Part shown: one piece after another, positions 45,036 through 53,423 of the stretch
Position numbering within the stretch: position 1 is the stretch's first letter
Layout of the letters: each line of letters opens with the position of its first letter
Assembly (NCBI RefSeq): GCF_003071065.1
Contig: NZ_QCXX01000003.1
Span: 760,687-824,686 of the forward strand
Length of the DNA: 64,000 nt
From: Sphingobacterium athyrii
GTDB taxonomy: Bacteria; Bacteroidota; Bacteroidia; Sphingobacteriales; Sphingobacteriaceae
Reading direction: 5' to 3'
Position numbers and translations under genes: made by a program
Notes under the pieces: generated by a model
The model's input: the letters and a program-made list of their open reading frames with translations, nothing else
Databases searched by the model: none
What the model was told of the DNA's origin: nothing

Positions 45036-45329
45036 TTAGAGATTCTCATTGACGATTTCTGTAAGCTGCTGAGATGACAGTACACCGGAATGTCTCCATT
45101 TCAGTTGACCTTTTTTAAAGAGCATCGTTGTAGGTACACCTCTAATCTCGAATATTTCTGCTAAACCCGGGTTCTGATCGATATCGACCCGTTCGTAGTG
45201 AATCGCCTCGCCATAATTTGCAATGGTCTGATCCAGATGTGGTTTCATAGCGATACATGGACCACAGCAGGAGGCGTGGAAATTGATCATTGTCAGTTGA
45301 TCAGATTCTATTTTGTTAGCTAAATTCAT
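45036..45329 (-). CDS. Thioredoxin-like protein with a CCGPC site
   Basis: 97 residues from the ATG at 45327-45329, chosen by matching the paralogue at 46997-47290 (MDLANKIES); an in-frame CTT/ATG-poor extension to 45365 is unlikely. The site reads NFHASCCGPCIAMKP: CGPC at 22-25 is canonical, but the Trp that precedes it in nearly all thioredoxins is Cys (C21), giving three nearby cysteines. The cis-Pro is in EIRGVPTTMLFKKGQ. It should be a cytoplasmic disulfide reductase; the extra Cys could tune redox potential or bind a metal. Confidence 0.84.
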   Translation of the reverse strand: MNLANKIESDQLTMINFHASCCGPCIAMKPHLDQTIANYGEAIHYERVDIDQNPGLAEIFEIRGVPTTMLFKKGQLKWRHSGVLSSQQLTEIVNENL

Positions 45330-45401
45330 TTTTTGATAATTTAAAGTTGAGAACAACAGCAACATTCCCAGTAAAGAGTGTTGCTGTTGTTTTGCAGTAA
45401 A

Positions 45402-45950
45402 TTAGATCACAGCATTTAAGCTCTTATTGATACTAATTTTTACGGGTTCTGCAATTGTTCTGTATCCCGGTGATACTTTACGTACATGTTCTGCAATCGC
45501 TGCATACTCTTCCTCAGTTCCGCTACCGGTAACTTCAAAATTGAACTGAAGCTCTTCAAAACCAACCGAAACATTCGGGTCAACTTCTAAAAATCCTCTT
45601 AGATCAAGATTTCCTACTATGGTAAGATTCACACTGTCAAGCTTGATTCCTTTACTGGTTGCCCCTACCACAAAACCGACCATCATACATCCGGCTAAAC
45701 CGCCTAAAATGTAATCCTGAGGATTAGGATTTAGATTATCTCCCAACAATTCTGCGGGCTCTCCGATCTGATATTTGAATTGTTTTTCAACAAAAGCGCT
45801 TCCTATCTTTTTACTGTGGGTAGTAATTTCAGTATTCACACCACCTTTCCAGGTTGCTGTTATACCTAATGCTGCAATTGCTTCTGCAGGTTTGTTAGTA
45901 ATTACCTCTACATAATTTCCTAATGCTTCTAAATTTACATTGTTTAACAT
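45402..45950 (-). CDS. OsmC family protein
   Basis: 182 residues from the ATG at 45948-45950; a TTG two codons upstream is not preferred. The OsmC signature is ILGGLAGCMMVGFVVGATSKG with the Cys near 93, but the second family cysteine is missing: the corresponding C-terminal region reads IAEHVRKVSPGYRTIAEPV with Ser in place of Cys. Peroxidase activity is therefore doubtful. It is the first gene of the operon with its own promoter and a 27-bp element shared with the operon at 47290. Confidence 0.8.
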   Translation of the reverse strand: MLNNVNLEALGNYVEVITNKPAEAIAALGITATWKGGVNTEITTHSKKIGSAFVEKQFKYQIGEPAELLGDNLNPNPQDYILGGLAGCMMVGFVVGATSKGIKLDSVNLTIVGNLDLRGFLEVDPNVSVGFEELQFNFEVTGSGTEEEYAAIAEHVRKVSPGYRTIAEPVKISINKSLNAVI

Positions 45951-45976
45951 AACCAATTGTTTTAAATTTTGTACTA

Positions 45977-46026
45977 CAAAGTTACCCAGTAGAAAGCTTC
46001 AAGAAAATGGACAAAACTGAAAACAA
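45977..46026 (-). promoter_or_regulatory. Redox-operon promoter A with shared 27-bp element
   Basis: On the minus strand TAACTTTG (plus 45977-45984) is a TAnnTTTG box. After exactly 15 bp upstream comes a 27-bp block (plus 46000-46026) containing AATGGACAAAACTGAAAACA, identical to the block at 47332-47358. It is probably the binding site of a shared regulator that controls both redox operons. Confidence 0.72.
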
Positions 46027-46164
46027 ATAGCACTATTTGATCCGATTTCAACCTTTTTTAGATAATTAAATTTCCTCGTCAAATTTCTTGGTGAAAGTTG
46101 AGTGCATATCGAATGAAACCAGTCGAATAAAAAATAAGTCATTGGTTGGCTATGACTTATAAAG

Positions 46165-46195
46165 AAAAGAAGTTTCCCAATTATGGAAAACTTCT
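46165..46195 (-). terminator. Possible terminator after the azoreductase gene
   Basis: AGAAGTTT (46168-46175) can pair with AAACTTCT (46188-46195), with T-rich sequence following on the minus strand. It is about 150 bp past the azoreductase stop. The rest of 46027-46342 shows nothing further. Confidence 0.42.
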
Positions 46196-46342
46196 CCCTC
46201 TTTCATGAGGTCTTTTGCTATTTTAAAATGACATGATTTTACTCCTGATGAGAACAGGATAAATACCGCACTTGACACCTTCGAAAAATCTTATGTAATA
46301 ACTGAAATTCCTCGAAATAGCATAATACCCCCCGTAAATTAT

Positions 46343-46975
46343 CTACTTTGCAAAAAAATCTTTTGCAATACGACTAGCCGATTCAAGCGCATTTGAAAAC
46401 TCTTTTTCCGCCCCCGGATTCACTAGATTTCCTAAAAATTTAATCGAATGAATGTCAGTAATGCCAACAAGTCCAAGCCACCAATTGAAATAGGTGGACT
46501 GGAAATCAAGACCAAGTTCGATCGGTACTCCAGCACCATACACGCCAGAAGTATAAACAACGCAAGCCTTCTTATCTTTCAATAATGGAAAGTATCCTTC
46601 TGCTCCAAAGCCAAAGGTCAGGCCAGGTTGTGAAATGGTATCAATATAGTGTTTCAATACCCAAGGAATGCCACCATTCCACATCGGAACAGTGATCAGG
46701 TATTCATCTGCCGAGGAAAACCGCTCCGTGACCTCCACGACTTTATCCCATGAACTCTTTAATGTCTCATTTAAAGTTCCGTCTCCAAAAAATGTCATCT
46801 TAGCGGCAGCTTTGTCTCCATCAAATGTAGGTATATCAAGATCCCAAAGATTCAGTTCATCAATGATAGCATCCGGATTCAACAGTTTATACTGTTCCAA
46901 AAATTCATGCGCTATTGCTCCTGATTTTGATTTCTCCTTTCTAGGGGAGCTGATAATGTGCAGTAGTCTTTTCAT
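46343..46975 (-). CDS. azoR: FMN-dependent NADH-azoreductase (flavodoxin-like quinone reductase)
   Basis: 210 residues. The fold matches AzoR: N-terminal MKRLLHIISSPRKEKSKSGA with the FMN phosphate loop, the flavin-contacting YLITVPMWNGGIPWVLKHYI near 110, and VVYTSGVYGAGVPIELGLDF later. It reduces azo compounds and quinones by two electrons using NADH, a known thiol/electrophile-stress function. It lies 21 bp after a thioredoxin gene and shares its promoter B. Confidence 0.86.
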   Translation of the reverse strand: MKRLLHIISSPRKEKSKSGAIAHEFLEQYKLLNPDAIIDELNLWDLDIPTFDGDKAAAKMTFFGDGTLNETLKSSWDKVVEVTERFSSADEYLITVPMWNGGIPWVLKHYIDTISQPGLTFGFGAEGYFPLLKDKKACVVYTSGVYGAGVPIELGLDFQSTYFNWWLGLVGITDIHSIKFLGNLVNPGAEKEFSNALESASRIAKDFFAK

Positions 46976-46996
46976 CTCTGTTCTTTCTATTTAATA

Positions 46997-47290
46997 TTAA
47001 AGATTCTCTTTTACTAACTTACCAAGTTCATGAGATGGTACGATACCCGAATGCCTCCATTTCATTTCTCCTTTTTTGAAAAGCATAGTCGTAGGTACGC
47101 TTCTGATCTCGAATAGTGTTGCCAAATCCGGATATTTATCAATATCCACACGTTCATAATGAATAACGTCATCAAATTCCGCAACTACTTCATCTAAGTT
47201 CGGCTTCATGGCCACACATGGAGGACACCAGGTCGCATGAAAATTAACCATTGTCAATTGCTCCGACTCTATTTTGTTTGCTAAATCCAT
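46997..47290 (-). CDS. Thioredoxin-like protein
   Basis: 97 residues. NFHATWCPPCVAMKP puts CPPC at 22-25 with the normal Trp before it, and the cis-Pro is in EIRSVPTTMLFKKGE. It is a close paralogue of the protein at 45036-45329 (both begin MxLANKIESxQLTM), from a recent gene duplication. CPPC sites usually make poorer reductants than CGPC. It is the first gene of the operon with azoR, under promoter B. Confidence 0.88.
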   Translation of the reverse strand: MDLANKIESEQLTMVNFHATWCPPCVAMKPNLDEVVAEFDDVIHYERVDIDKYPDLATLFEIRSVPTTMLFKKGEMKWRHSGIVPSHELGKLVKENL

Positions 47291-47308
47291 ATTTTATAAT
47301 TTATAGTA

Positions 47309-47358
47309 CAAAGATATTGCCTGAGGAGCTCCAAGAAAATGGACAAAACTGAAAACAA
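47309..47358 (-). promoter_or_regulatory. Redox-operon promoter B with shared 27-bp element
   Basis: On the minus strand TATCTTTG (plus 47309-47316) is a TAnnTTTG box. Exactly 15 bp upstream starts the same 27-bp block (plus 47332-47358) found at promoter A, with identical distance. The conservation of sequence and spacing points to a common regulator. Confidence 0.72.
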
Positions 47359-47441
47359 GTGGTACTTATTGTTATGCTGATGCCATTTCATTTATTTTGG
47401 ATAGCATTAACACCTAACAAAAGAGTGATAAAGTATCAAAA

Positions 47442-47462
47442 GAATGAACTGATAATTCATTC
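47442..47462. repeat. Inverted repeat in the sigma-factor upstream region
   Basis: GAATGAA-n7-TTCATTC. It lies about 250 bp before the sigma-factor gene in a 424-bp intergenic region; no clear TAnnTTTG box precedes that gene, only TACATTTTTG near 47628. Confidence 0.3.
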
Positions 47463-47714
47463 AACGGGCTAAACTAATGAACATAATTAATAGTATCTTA
47501 ATAGGATGCAATATCTCTACCAACACAAACTCAGGGCTTTCATATGGATCATTAAACGTGCTTTATTAGAAAAAAGAGTCATCGTATTTATCCTCTAAAA
47601 ATTGCATTTTTGATAAGGAATATGGTACATTTTTGAACCAACACAAAACAATGCCGTTAGAAATTATTAACTTTATCAAAACGTTCCTTATTAGTATATA
47701 GAAAAAACAATAAA

Positions 47715-48296
47715 ATGATGAGTTCGGGGGAACACAGATATTCGGAGCTTTCTGATACAGAACTAGTAAAATTGATTCGTTATGGAGATCATGGTGCCTT
47801 TACGCAGATCTTTGCTCGCTACTGGGCAGTATTGTTACAACATGCCGTCAACTTATTGAAGGACGAAGATGAGGCTGTCGATGTGGTTCAAGACATTTTT
47901 ATTACGCTCTGGATCAAACATGACCAGTTGGAAATCAATGCTTCGATAAAATCTTATTTATACACAGCGGTACGTAACCGGATCATCAGCAGGATCAGAC
48001 ATACGAAAATTCATGAGAGTTACCTAGATTCGCTTGTAAATCTGGCTGAACATGGGGACTTTGTAACCGATAATCAGGTTAGATTCAATGAACTGAGCGC
48101 TCAGCTGGAAAAAGAAGTGTCGAAACTGCCACCGAGACAACGCGAGGTGTTTGAATTGAGCCGTAACCATGGCCTGTCACATAAACAGGTTGCCGAAGCT
48201 TTAAATATCTCTGAAGAAACAGTTAAAAAACAAATAAACAAAGTACTAAGGATGCTTAAAGTTAAGCTAAATGTTTTGCTGCTAACTTTATTTTAA
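47715..48296 (+). CDS. ECF RNA polymerase sigma factor (FecI-like)
   Basis: 193 residues. Region 2 shows DHGAFTQIFARYWAVLLQHA and DEDEAVDVVQDIFITLWIKH; region 4 is KLPPRQREVFELSRNHGLSH followed by KQVAEALNISEETVKKQI. This is the Bacteroidota ECF type that pairs with FecR-like anti-sigma factors and drives SusCD loci. The anti-sigma gene follows (104 bp to the chosen start), then SusC. Signal transfer is expected from the SusC STN domain to FecR to this factor. ATG codons 1 and 2 are both possible. Confidence 0.9.
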   Translation: MMSSGEHRYSELSDTELVKLIRYGDHGAFTQIFARYWAVLLQHAVNLLKDEDEAVDVVQDIFITLWIKHDQLEINASIKSYLYTAVRNRIISRIRHTKIHESYLDSLVNLAEHGDFVTDNQVRFNELSAQLEKEVSKLPPRQREVFELSRNHGLSHKQVAEALNISEETVKKQINKVLRMLKVKLNVLLLTLF

Positions 48297-48400
48297 AGGA
48301 ATATTAAATCTCTGTAAATTTTTTTTTAAATCCGTATACCACCAAAGCCTTACCTATGCGTCATAGCTTTAAAGAGGGATTAAAAAGCTCCCTTCCCGCT

Positions 48401-49519
48401 ATGAAAAATCAAATTGCAAAAGAAATACTGGACAGATATTTAAATGGTGAAACTACAGCCGAAGAACAGGCACTTGTGGAAACCTGGTATAATAGTCTAT
48501 CAGAACAACAACAGACTGACATACCTATCGACTTTGACCGACGTTATAAGCAACTGCTTTTAACACTTCCATCACCTGAAGTGAAGAAGGCTGTCAGACT
48601 TTGGCCACGCGTGGCAATTGCTGCGGCAGTTACTGCCATCTTTTTGGGAACAGGTTTATTTTATGTGACCAATCAAATCAATACAAATGGAGCAGGGCGC
48701 GTAACGGCTGGTGACGTCGACCCCGGTGGCGAGGGCGCCACCTTGCAGCTGGCAAATGGACAGAAAATACGAATAAACAATGTCTCAGCTGGAAATCTAA
48801 CTGAACAGTCTGGTGTTAAGATTTCAAAAACTGCAGATGGGGAAATCATCTATGAAATATCAGATAACCAAACAGGAAAATTAGAATATAATACCTTATC
48901 AACAACACGTGGAGAACATACGCGATTACGTTTGCCGGATGGTTCCCTCGTATTTTTAAATGCGGCATCCTCATTAACTTATCCAACCAGTTTCGCAAAC
49001 TCGGAAAACAGGCGGGTCTCTTTGACCGGTGAGGGGTATTTTGAAATTTCCAAAGATAAAGCTCATCCATTCCTAGTGGAGAGCAAAGGACAGACCATCG
49101 AAGTTTTAGGAACCCATTTTAACGTCAATAGTTACCCCGAGGAGGCAGGTGTTGCGACAACTTTACTTGAGGGCTCTGTAAAAATAAATGCTAACGGACG
49201 TGAACAAATTATCAGGCCCAATGAACAGGCGCTTGCCTCAGCCAGCAAAATTTCTGTAAAAACAGTGGATGTGGAGGAAATTATTGACTGGAAGCAAGGT
49301 GACTTCTACCTTAATAATGTAAGCTTACAAAACGCAATGCGCAAGATAGCAAGATGGTATAATGTGGATGTCGTTTATGACTCTTCGGTTCCAATGAATC
49401 TGAAATCTACAGGCTACATCTCCAGAAAAAATAAGCTTTCGGCAGTTTTGAGACTGATTGAGAAATCAGGAGACGTCCATTTTAAAATTGAAGGAAAAAC
49501 CGTGTATGTCAGCAAGTAA
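48401..49519 (+). CDS. FecR family anti-sigma factor
   Basis: 372 residues from the ATG at 48401; the frame also opens at 48356 but the chosen start matches the family opening (KEILDRYLNGETTAEEQALV). A membrane helix (VAIAAAVTAIFLGTGLFYVT) near residues 75-95 separates the cytoplasmic sigma-binding part from the periplasmic FecR domain (TTRGEHTRLRLPDGSLVFLN, GEGYFEISKDKAHPFLVESK). A C-terminal DUF4974-like region (NVSLQNAMRKIARWYNVDVV) follows. It should hold and activate the upstream ECF sigma factor on a signal from SusC. Confidence 0.9.
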   Translation: MKNQIAKEILDRYLNGETTAEEQALVETWYNSLSEQQQTDIPIDFDRRYKQLLLTLPSPEVKKAVRLWPRVAIAAAVTAIFLGTGLFYVTNQINTNGAGRVTAGDVDPGGEGATLQLANGQKIRINNVSAGNLTEQSGVKISKTADGEIIYEISDNQTGKLEYNTLSTTRGEHTRLRLPDGSLVFLNAASSLTYPTSFANSENRRVSLTGEGYFEISKDKAHPFLVESKGQTIEVLGTHFNVNSYPEEAGVATTLLEGSVKINANGREQIIRPNEQALASASKISVKTVDVEEIIDWKQGDFYLNNVSLQNAMRKIARWYNVDVVYDSSVPMNLKSTGYISRKNKLSAVLRLIEKSGDVHFKIEGKTVYVSK

Positions 49520-49591
49520 ATGACCTACTACCTAACAATCAATGCAATTATCGCGACCACATAATAAATAGGCAATTCAAAACAAAAGCTG

Positions 49592-49607
49592 ACTGATATA
49601 AATCAGT
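49592..49607 (+). other. Stem-loop in the susC leader
   Basis: ACTGAT-ATAA-ATCAGT, perfect 6-bp stem, in the 287-bp stretch between the anti-sigma and susC genes. Confidence 0.35.
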
Positions 49608-49651
49608 TCCCCTAACTAACATTAAATAACTAACCACTAAAGAAAAGAAAA

Positions 49652-49681
49652 ATGAAAAGACATCTACGACAGGAGAGTTGA
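49652..49681 (+). CDS. Nine-codon leader ORF before susC
   Basis: ATG at 49652 encodes MKRHLRQES and stops at TGA 49679-49681. A purine-rich stretch (AAAGAAAAGAAAA) precedes it. It is followed in order by two stem-loops and then the susC ATG, an arrangement reminiscent of attenuation or leader-peptide control. It may also be chance. Confidence 0.35.
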   Translation: MKRHLRQES

Positions 49682-49692
49682 TTTTATAATCA

Positions 49693-49719
49693 AACCAGAA
49701 GTGTTGAACACCTCTGGTT
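49693..49719 (+). other. Stem-loop in the susC leader (12 bp, no U-tract)
   Basis: AACCAGA-a-GTGT-tga-ACAC-c-TCTGGTT, a nearly continuous stem with one mismatch. No T run follows, so it is not a standard terminator. Confidence 0.5.
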
Positions 49720-49754
49720 GAACTTCGGACCAATTAAAATTAACTGAAATCGCA

Positions 49755-49794
49755 GTAAGCCTATAGTTTTCGACGACCGGGGCAAACTGCTTAC
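49755..49794 (+). other. Stem-loop ending 12 bp before the susC start
   Basis: GTAAGC (49755-49760) pairs with GCTTAC (49789-49794), and AGTTT (49765-49769) with AAACT (49784-49788). The structure ends 12 bases before the ATG and could affect ribosome access. Confidence 0.5.
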
Positions 49795-49806
49795 CGAATT
49801 AAACAA

Positions 49807-52800
49807 ATGTACAAAAATTATACAAGGAAACTTGGTATGGCTAAAACGCTGTATCATAAAACATTTCTAATTATGCGATTAATTACCGTTATATTAATAG
49901 CATCCCTATTTCAGGTCAGTGCCGCGACTTTTGCCCAAAAAATTACGATTAATAAAAATAACGTTTCTCTTGAATCCGTTCTGAAAGAAATCCGAAAGCA
50001 AAGCGGTTATGATTATTATTATGGTACAAAAGTTATCACTATGGATCAAAAAATCCATATCAAAGTAACGAATGCTAACATCAAACAAGCTATTGAAGCT
50101 GCTCTAACCGGTTTACAACTGACTTACGAAATTGAGGGGAAAATGATTTCCATTAGAAAGAAAGAACCTAAAATTTTGGTAAGGGCTAAAGAGCAATCGC
50201 TCGAGATTGATGTTAGCGGAGTGGTCACTGATGATAAGGGGACGCCCTTAGCTGGTGCATCTATCAAAGTAAAAGGTTCTCATAAAGCCACGATCACTAA
50301 TAGTAAAGGTGAGTTCTTACTTTCCGACATTGATGAAAACACGCTTTTGGAAATTAGTTTTATGGGGTTTAAGACTAAAGTGATTGAAGCTAAAAAAGAG
50401 ATAAGGCAAATCAAACTTGAACCCTCCTCTGCTGATCTGCAGGAAGTAGTGGTAGTGAGTACCGGTTATCAAAACATTTCCAAAGAACGTGCTACTGGGG
50501 CGTTTAGTCAGGTTAATCGGGCAACGTTAGATAATCGTCCCGTTTCCAATTTATCTTCTGCACTACAGGGACTGGTAGCAGGAATGCAAGGCAAGGAGAA
50601 TGAGGATGGGAGTGTAGATTTTCAGATCAGGGGCAGTACATCGTTATATGCAGATTCAAAACCCTTAATTGTGGTAGATGGATTCCCGATTTCAAGCAAT
50701 AATTTTTCGGATATCAACCCGAACGACGTGGAATCAGTAACTGTACTGAAAGATGCTGCTGCTGCATCTATCTGGGGAGCCCGCTCTGCAAATGGGGTAA
50801 TTGTAATTACGACTAAAAGGTTAAAAGCAAATTCCAACTTAAAAGTAGATGCAAGCGCATTTACAAGAATATCGAACAAGGTAGATCTCAACCAAGTCCT
50901 TACCCAGGCAAATTCAGCAGATCATGTTGCCTATGAGCGTAAAGCTTTTGACAATAACTGGACATTATACCCTTATACTGGATCATTTTATTATGATGTG
51001 GTAAATTCATTGACATTAGCTCAAGAACTGCTGTATGCAAATAAACTTGGCCAGATAGACGAGAAAATGATGAATGCGGGGTTAGACAGATTGAGTAAGG
51101 TAAATAATAGATCTCAAATTCAAGATCTGCTTATGCAAAGGGCAATTTTGAGCCAATATAATGTAAACATCCAAACCGGTACCGATCGCTCAAAAACTTA
51201 TGCCTCTTTAATGTATGAAAGAGACAAGGCCGCCTTTAAAGGAAATGACTACAATAAGTTCAATATGAATTTCAACAATGATTTTAAATTAACCAACTTC
51301 CTCAGTTTTAATGTAGCGCTCAATCTTCAGTATAAAAAGCAACAAACAAGTGGAGCAACACTGCAGGAGATGCAAGGCTTGTCACCTTATGAAGTTTTAT
51401 TAAACCCCGATGGCAGCTATGGTGTCAATTTAAACGACTATAATAGACAATTATTAGGTACCATTCCTGCTGGTATTTTCCCTTATTCTGATTGGTCTTA
51501 TAATCTTCTGCAGGAAGTAAGAGGCAGAAACCTAAACAATGAAAATCTGGCGGCCAGGTTTCAGACCGGTTTTAATCTCAAAATCTCTAAAAACCTGACT
51601 TTTGATTCGAAATTCCAGTACGAAAGATCGAAAATTGATTATAAAGATTACTATGATGAGAGTACCTTTTACGTCAGAGACCTGGTCAATAAAATGACCG
51701 AATACGATAATGGGACCAAGCAAACTGGAATTTCCTATGTTCCCAAAGGTGGGATTTTAAAACCAAGGACTTTTACCATCGATGGCCGGCCCAGTGACGT
51801 TAGTAATTCGGATCTTGAAAGCTTCCTGATCAGGAACCAATTAAATTTTGACAAAAGTTTTGGGGAAAAGCACAGCATTTCATTGATTGCCGGTATGGAG
51901 TTATCTAAATATACGACAACTACCAGAGCGAATCCTCATGTATACGGTTATTTCCCTGATAAGCTTCAATCTACCGTGCCTCCGTATGGTTATGGTAGTT
52001 CGGCTAATCCGCTTTCAGATTTCCTTGGAGGCACCTTTTGGACTACTATCCCAGGTGGAAACACAACATTTGGATGGGGAAGTGACAAGTACGTTTCATT
52101 TTATGGAAATGCTTCTTATACCTATGATAACAAATACACTGTAAGCGGAAGTGTTAGAAGTGATGCATCAAATTTCATCACCGATGATCCTAAATTACGC
52201 TGGTCGCCGTTATGGTCTGTCGGCGCGAAATGGAATGTGAAAAAAGAGAAATTTCTGGAGAACGCCGATCCCATCGATCGCCTGGAGTTAAGATTAACTT
52301 ACGGAAAAAATGGGAACGTAGAAAAATCGACCTCTACTAAAGCTCTATTGAATGTTGGTACAAGTCCCAATATAAACACAGGAACCATAACAGCAACCAT
52401 TTCCAGCTATGGCAATCCTAATTTACGATGGGAAAAAACAGCTACTACAAACCTGGGCATTGATTTTAATTTGTTAAAAAATAAAATTTTTGGTTCGCTA
52501 GACCTATATAACAAGGTGGGTGAAGGCATTATTGGGGATGTTGCTCTACCATCCTACACCGGAACCACAGCCCAAAAATTTAATAATGCCGGAATTACCA
52601 ACAGAGGTATTGAATTGACATTAGGGGCAAACTTTGTGATTCCACATACACCGGTTAGATATTCTACTTCACTGACCTATGCTTATAACCATAACAGGAT
52701 TACCAGTTTATACAATCCTGGGCTTTACACTGTAGATTACCTGGATGGGATCTTTGTGGAAGGCAAACCGGTAAATTCAATTTATTCACTTACCTACAAG

Positions 52801-53412
52801 GGAATGGAGAATGGGATGCCACAGTTGGTTGGACCAAATGGAGATGCTTATTCCTTTAACGATCCGCAGCTGATATATTATACACTGGGCGCCTATCTTA
52901 ATGAAAATAACTATGAGGGAACTGCTATACCGCCGCATACGTTAGGTTGGATGAATAATATTCAAGTAGGCGATTTTTCACTTGCAGTTATATTTAACGG
53001 GAAATTTGGAGGCGTTTACCGTAATCCTACTTTTGCTTATTCAAACGGATTAGTGGGTAATGGTAAAACTTCTGTAAACAGGTTTGTCAGTGATGTATTT
53101 GCAGGCAGTAGTATTATTCCTGGCTTTGCAAAGCCAAATGAAACCCGGCTATATTTTTGGGACCGTTATACCCCATTTTTAAGTGGGCTGGTAGAAAGCT
53201 CCTCTTATATTGAATGTAAGGAAATTACCTTGGGTTATACGTTGGCAAGGTTGGCCAAAGCAATACAGGTAAGTAATATTAAGGTTTTTGCACAGACCCG
53301 AAATCCTGGCTTAATCTGGAAAGCCAACAGTAAAGGATACAATCCGGAATGGCTCCCTGGCACTAACCGCCCACTACAAACTTATACGCTTGGTTTAAAC
53401 CTTCAATTTTAA
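49807..53412 (+). CDS. susC-like: SusC/RagA family TonB-linked outer-membrane transporter with STN domain
   Basis: 1201 residues. Signal peptide (MRLITVILIASLFQVSAATF, then AQ), STN signalling domain at about 45-115 (NNVSLESVLKEIRKQSGYDY), carboxypeptidase-regulatory-like repeat at about 135-205 (VSGVVTDDKGTPLAGASIKV), a TonB-box-like LQEVVVVSTGYQNISKERAT at 211-230, plug (SVTVLKDAAAASIWGARSAN) and a 22-strand barrel. It imports a substrate with the SusD lipoprotein and signals to the FecR/ECF pair upstream through STN. No carbohydrate enzymes are linked; the downstream genes are thiol-redox proteins, so the cargo may be a peptide, thiol or metal complex (inference). Confidence 0.92.
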   Translation: MYKNYTRKLGMAKTLYHKTFLIMRLITVILIASLFQVSAATFAQKITINKNNVSLESVLKEIRKQSGYDYYYGTKVITMDQKIHIKVTNANIKQAIEAALTGLQLTYEIEGKMISIRKKEPKILVRAKEQSLEIDVSGVVTDDKGTPLAGASIKVKGSHKATITNSKGEFLLSDIDENTLLEISFMGFKTKVIEAKKEIRQIKLEPSSADLQEVVVVSTGYQNISKERATGAFSQVNRATLDNRPVSNLSSALQGLVAGMQGKENEDGSVDFQIRGSTSLYADSKPLIVVDGFPISSNNFSDINPNDVESVTVLKDAAAASIWGARSANGVIVITTKRLKANSNLKVDASAFTRISNKVDLNQVLTQANSADHVAYERKAFDNNWTLYPYTGSFYYDVVNSLTLAQELLYANKLGQIDEKMMNAGLDRLSKVNNRSQIQDLLMQRAILSQYNVNIQTGTDRSKTYASLMYERDKAAFKGNDYNKFNMNFNNDFKLTNFLSFNVALNLQYKKQQTSGATLQEMQGLSPYEVLLNPDGSYGVNLNDYNRQLLGTIPAGIFPYSDWSYNLLQEVRGRNLNNENLAARFQTGFNLKISKNLTFDSKFQYERSKIDYKDYYDESTFYVRDLVNKMTEYDNGTKQTGISYVPKGGILKPRTFTIDGRPSDVSNSDLESFLIRNQLNFDKSFGEKHSISLIAGMELSKYTTTTRANPHVYGYFPDKLQSTVPPYGYGSSANPLSDFLGGTFWTTIPGGNTTFGWGSDKYVSFYGNASYTYDNKYTVSGSVRSDASNFITDDPKLRWSPLWSVGAKWNVKKEKFLENADPIDRLELRLTYGKNGNVEKSTSTKALLNVGTSPNINTGTITATISSYGNPNLRWEKTATTNLGIDFNLLKNKIFGSLDLYNKVGEGIIGDVALPSYTGTTAQKFNNAGITNRGIELTLGANFVIPHTPVRYSTSLTYAYNHNRITSLYNPGLYTVDYLDGIFVEGKPVNSIYSLTYKGMENGMPQLVGPNGDAYSFNDPQLIYYTLGAYLNENNYEGTAIPPHTLGWMNNIQVGDFSLAVIFNGKFGGVYRNPTFAYSNGLVGNGKTSVNRFVSDVFAGSSIIPGFAKPNETRLYFWDRYTPFLSGLVESSSYIECKEITLGYTLARLAKAIQVSNIKVFAQTRNPGLIWKANSKGYNPEWLPGTNRPLQTYTLGLNLQF

Positions 53413-53423
53413 TAGCTAACATT

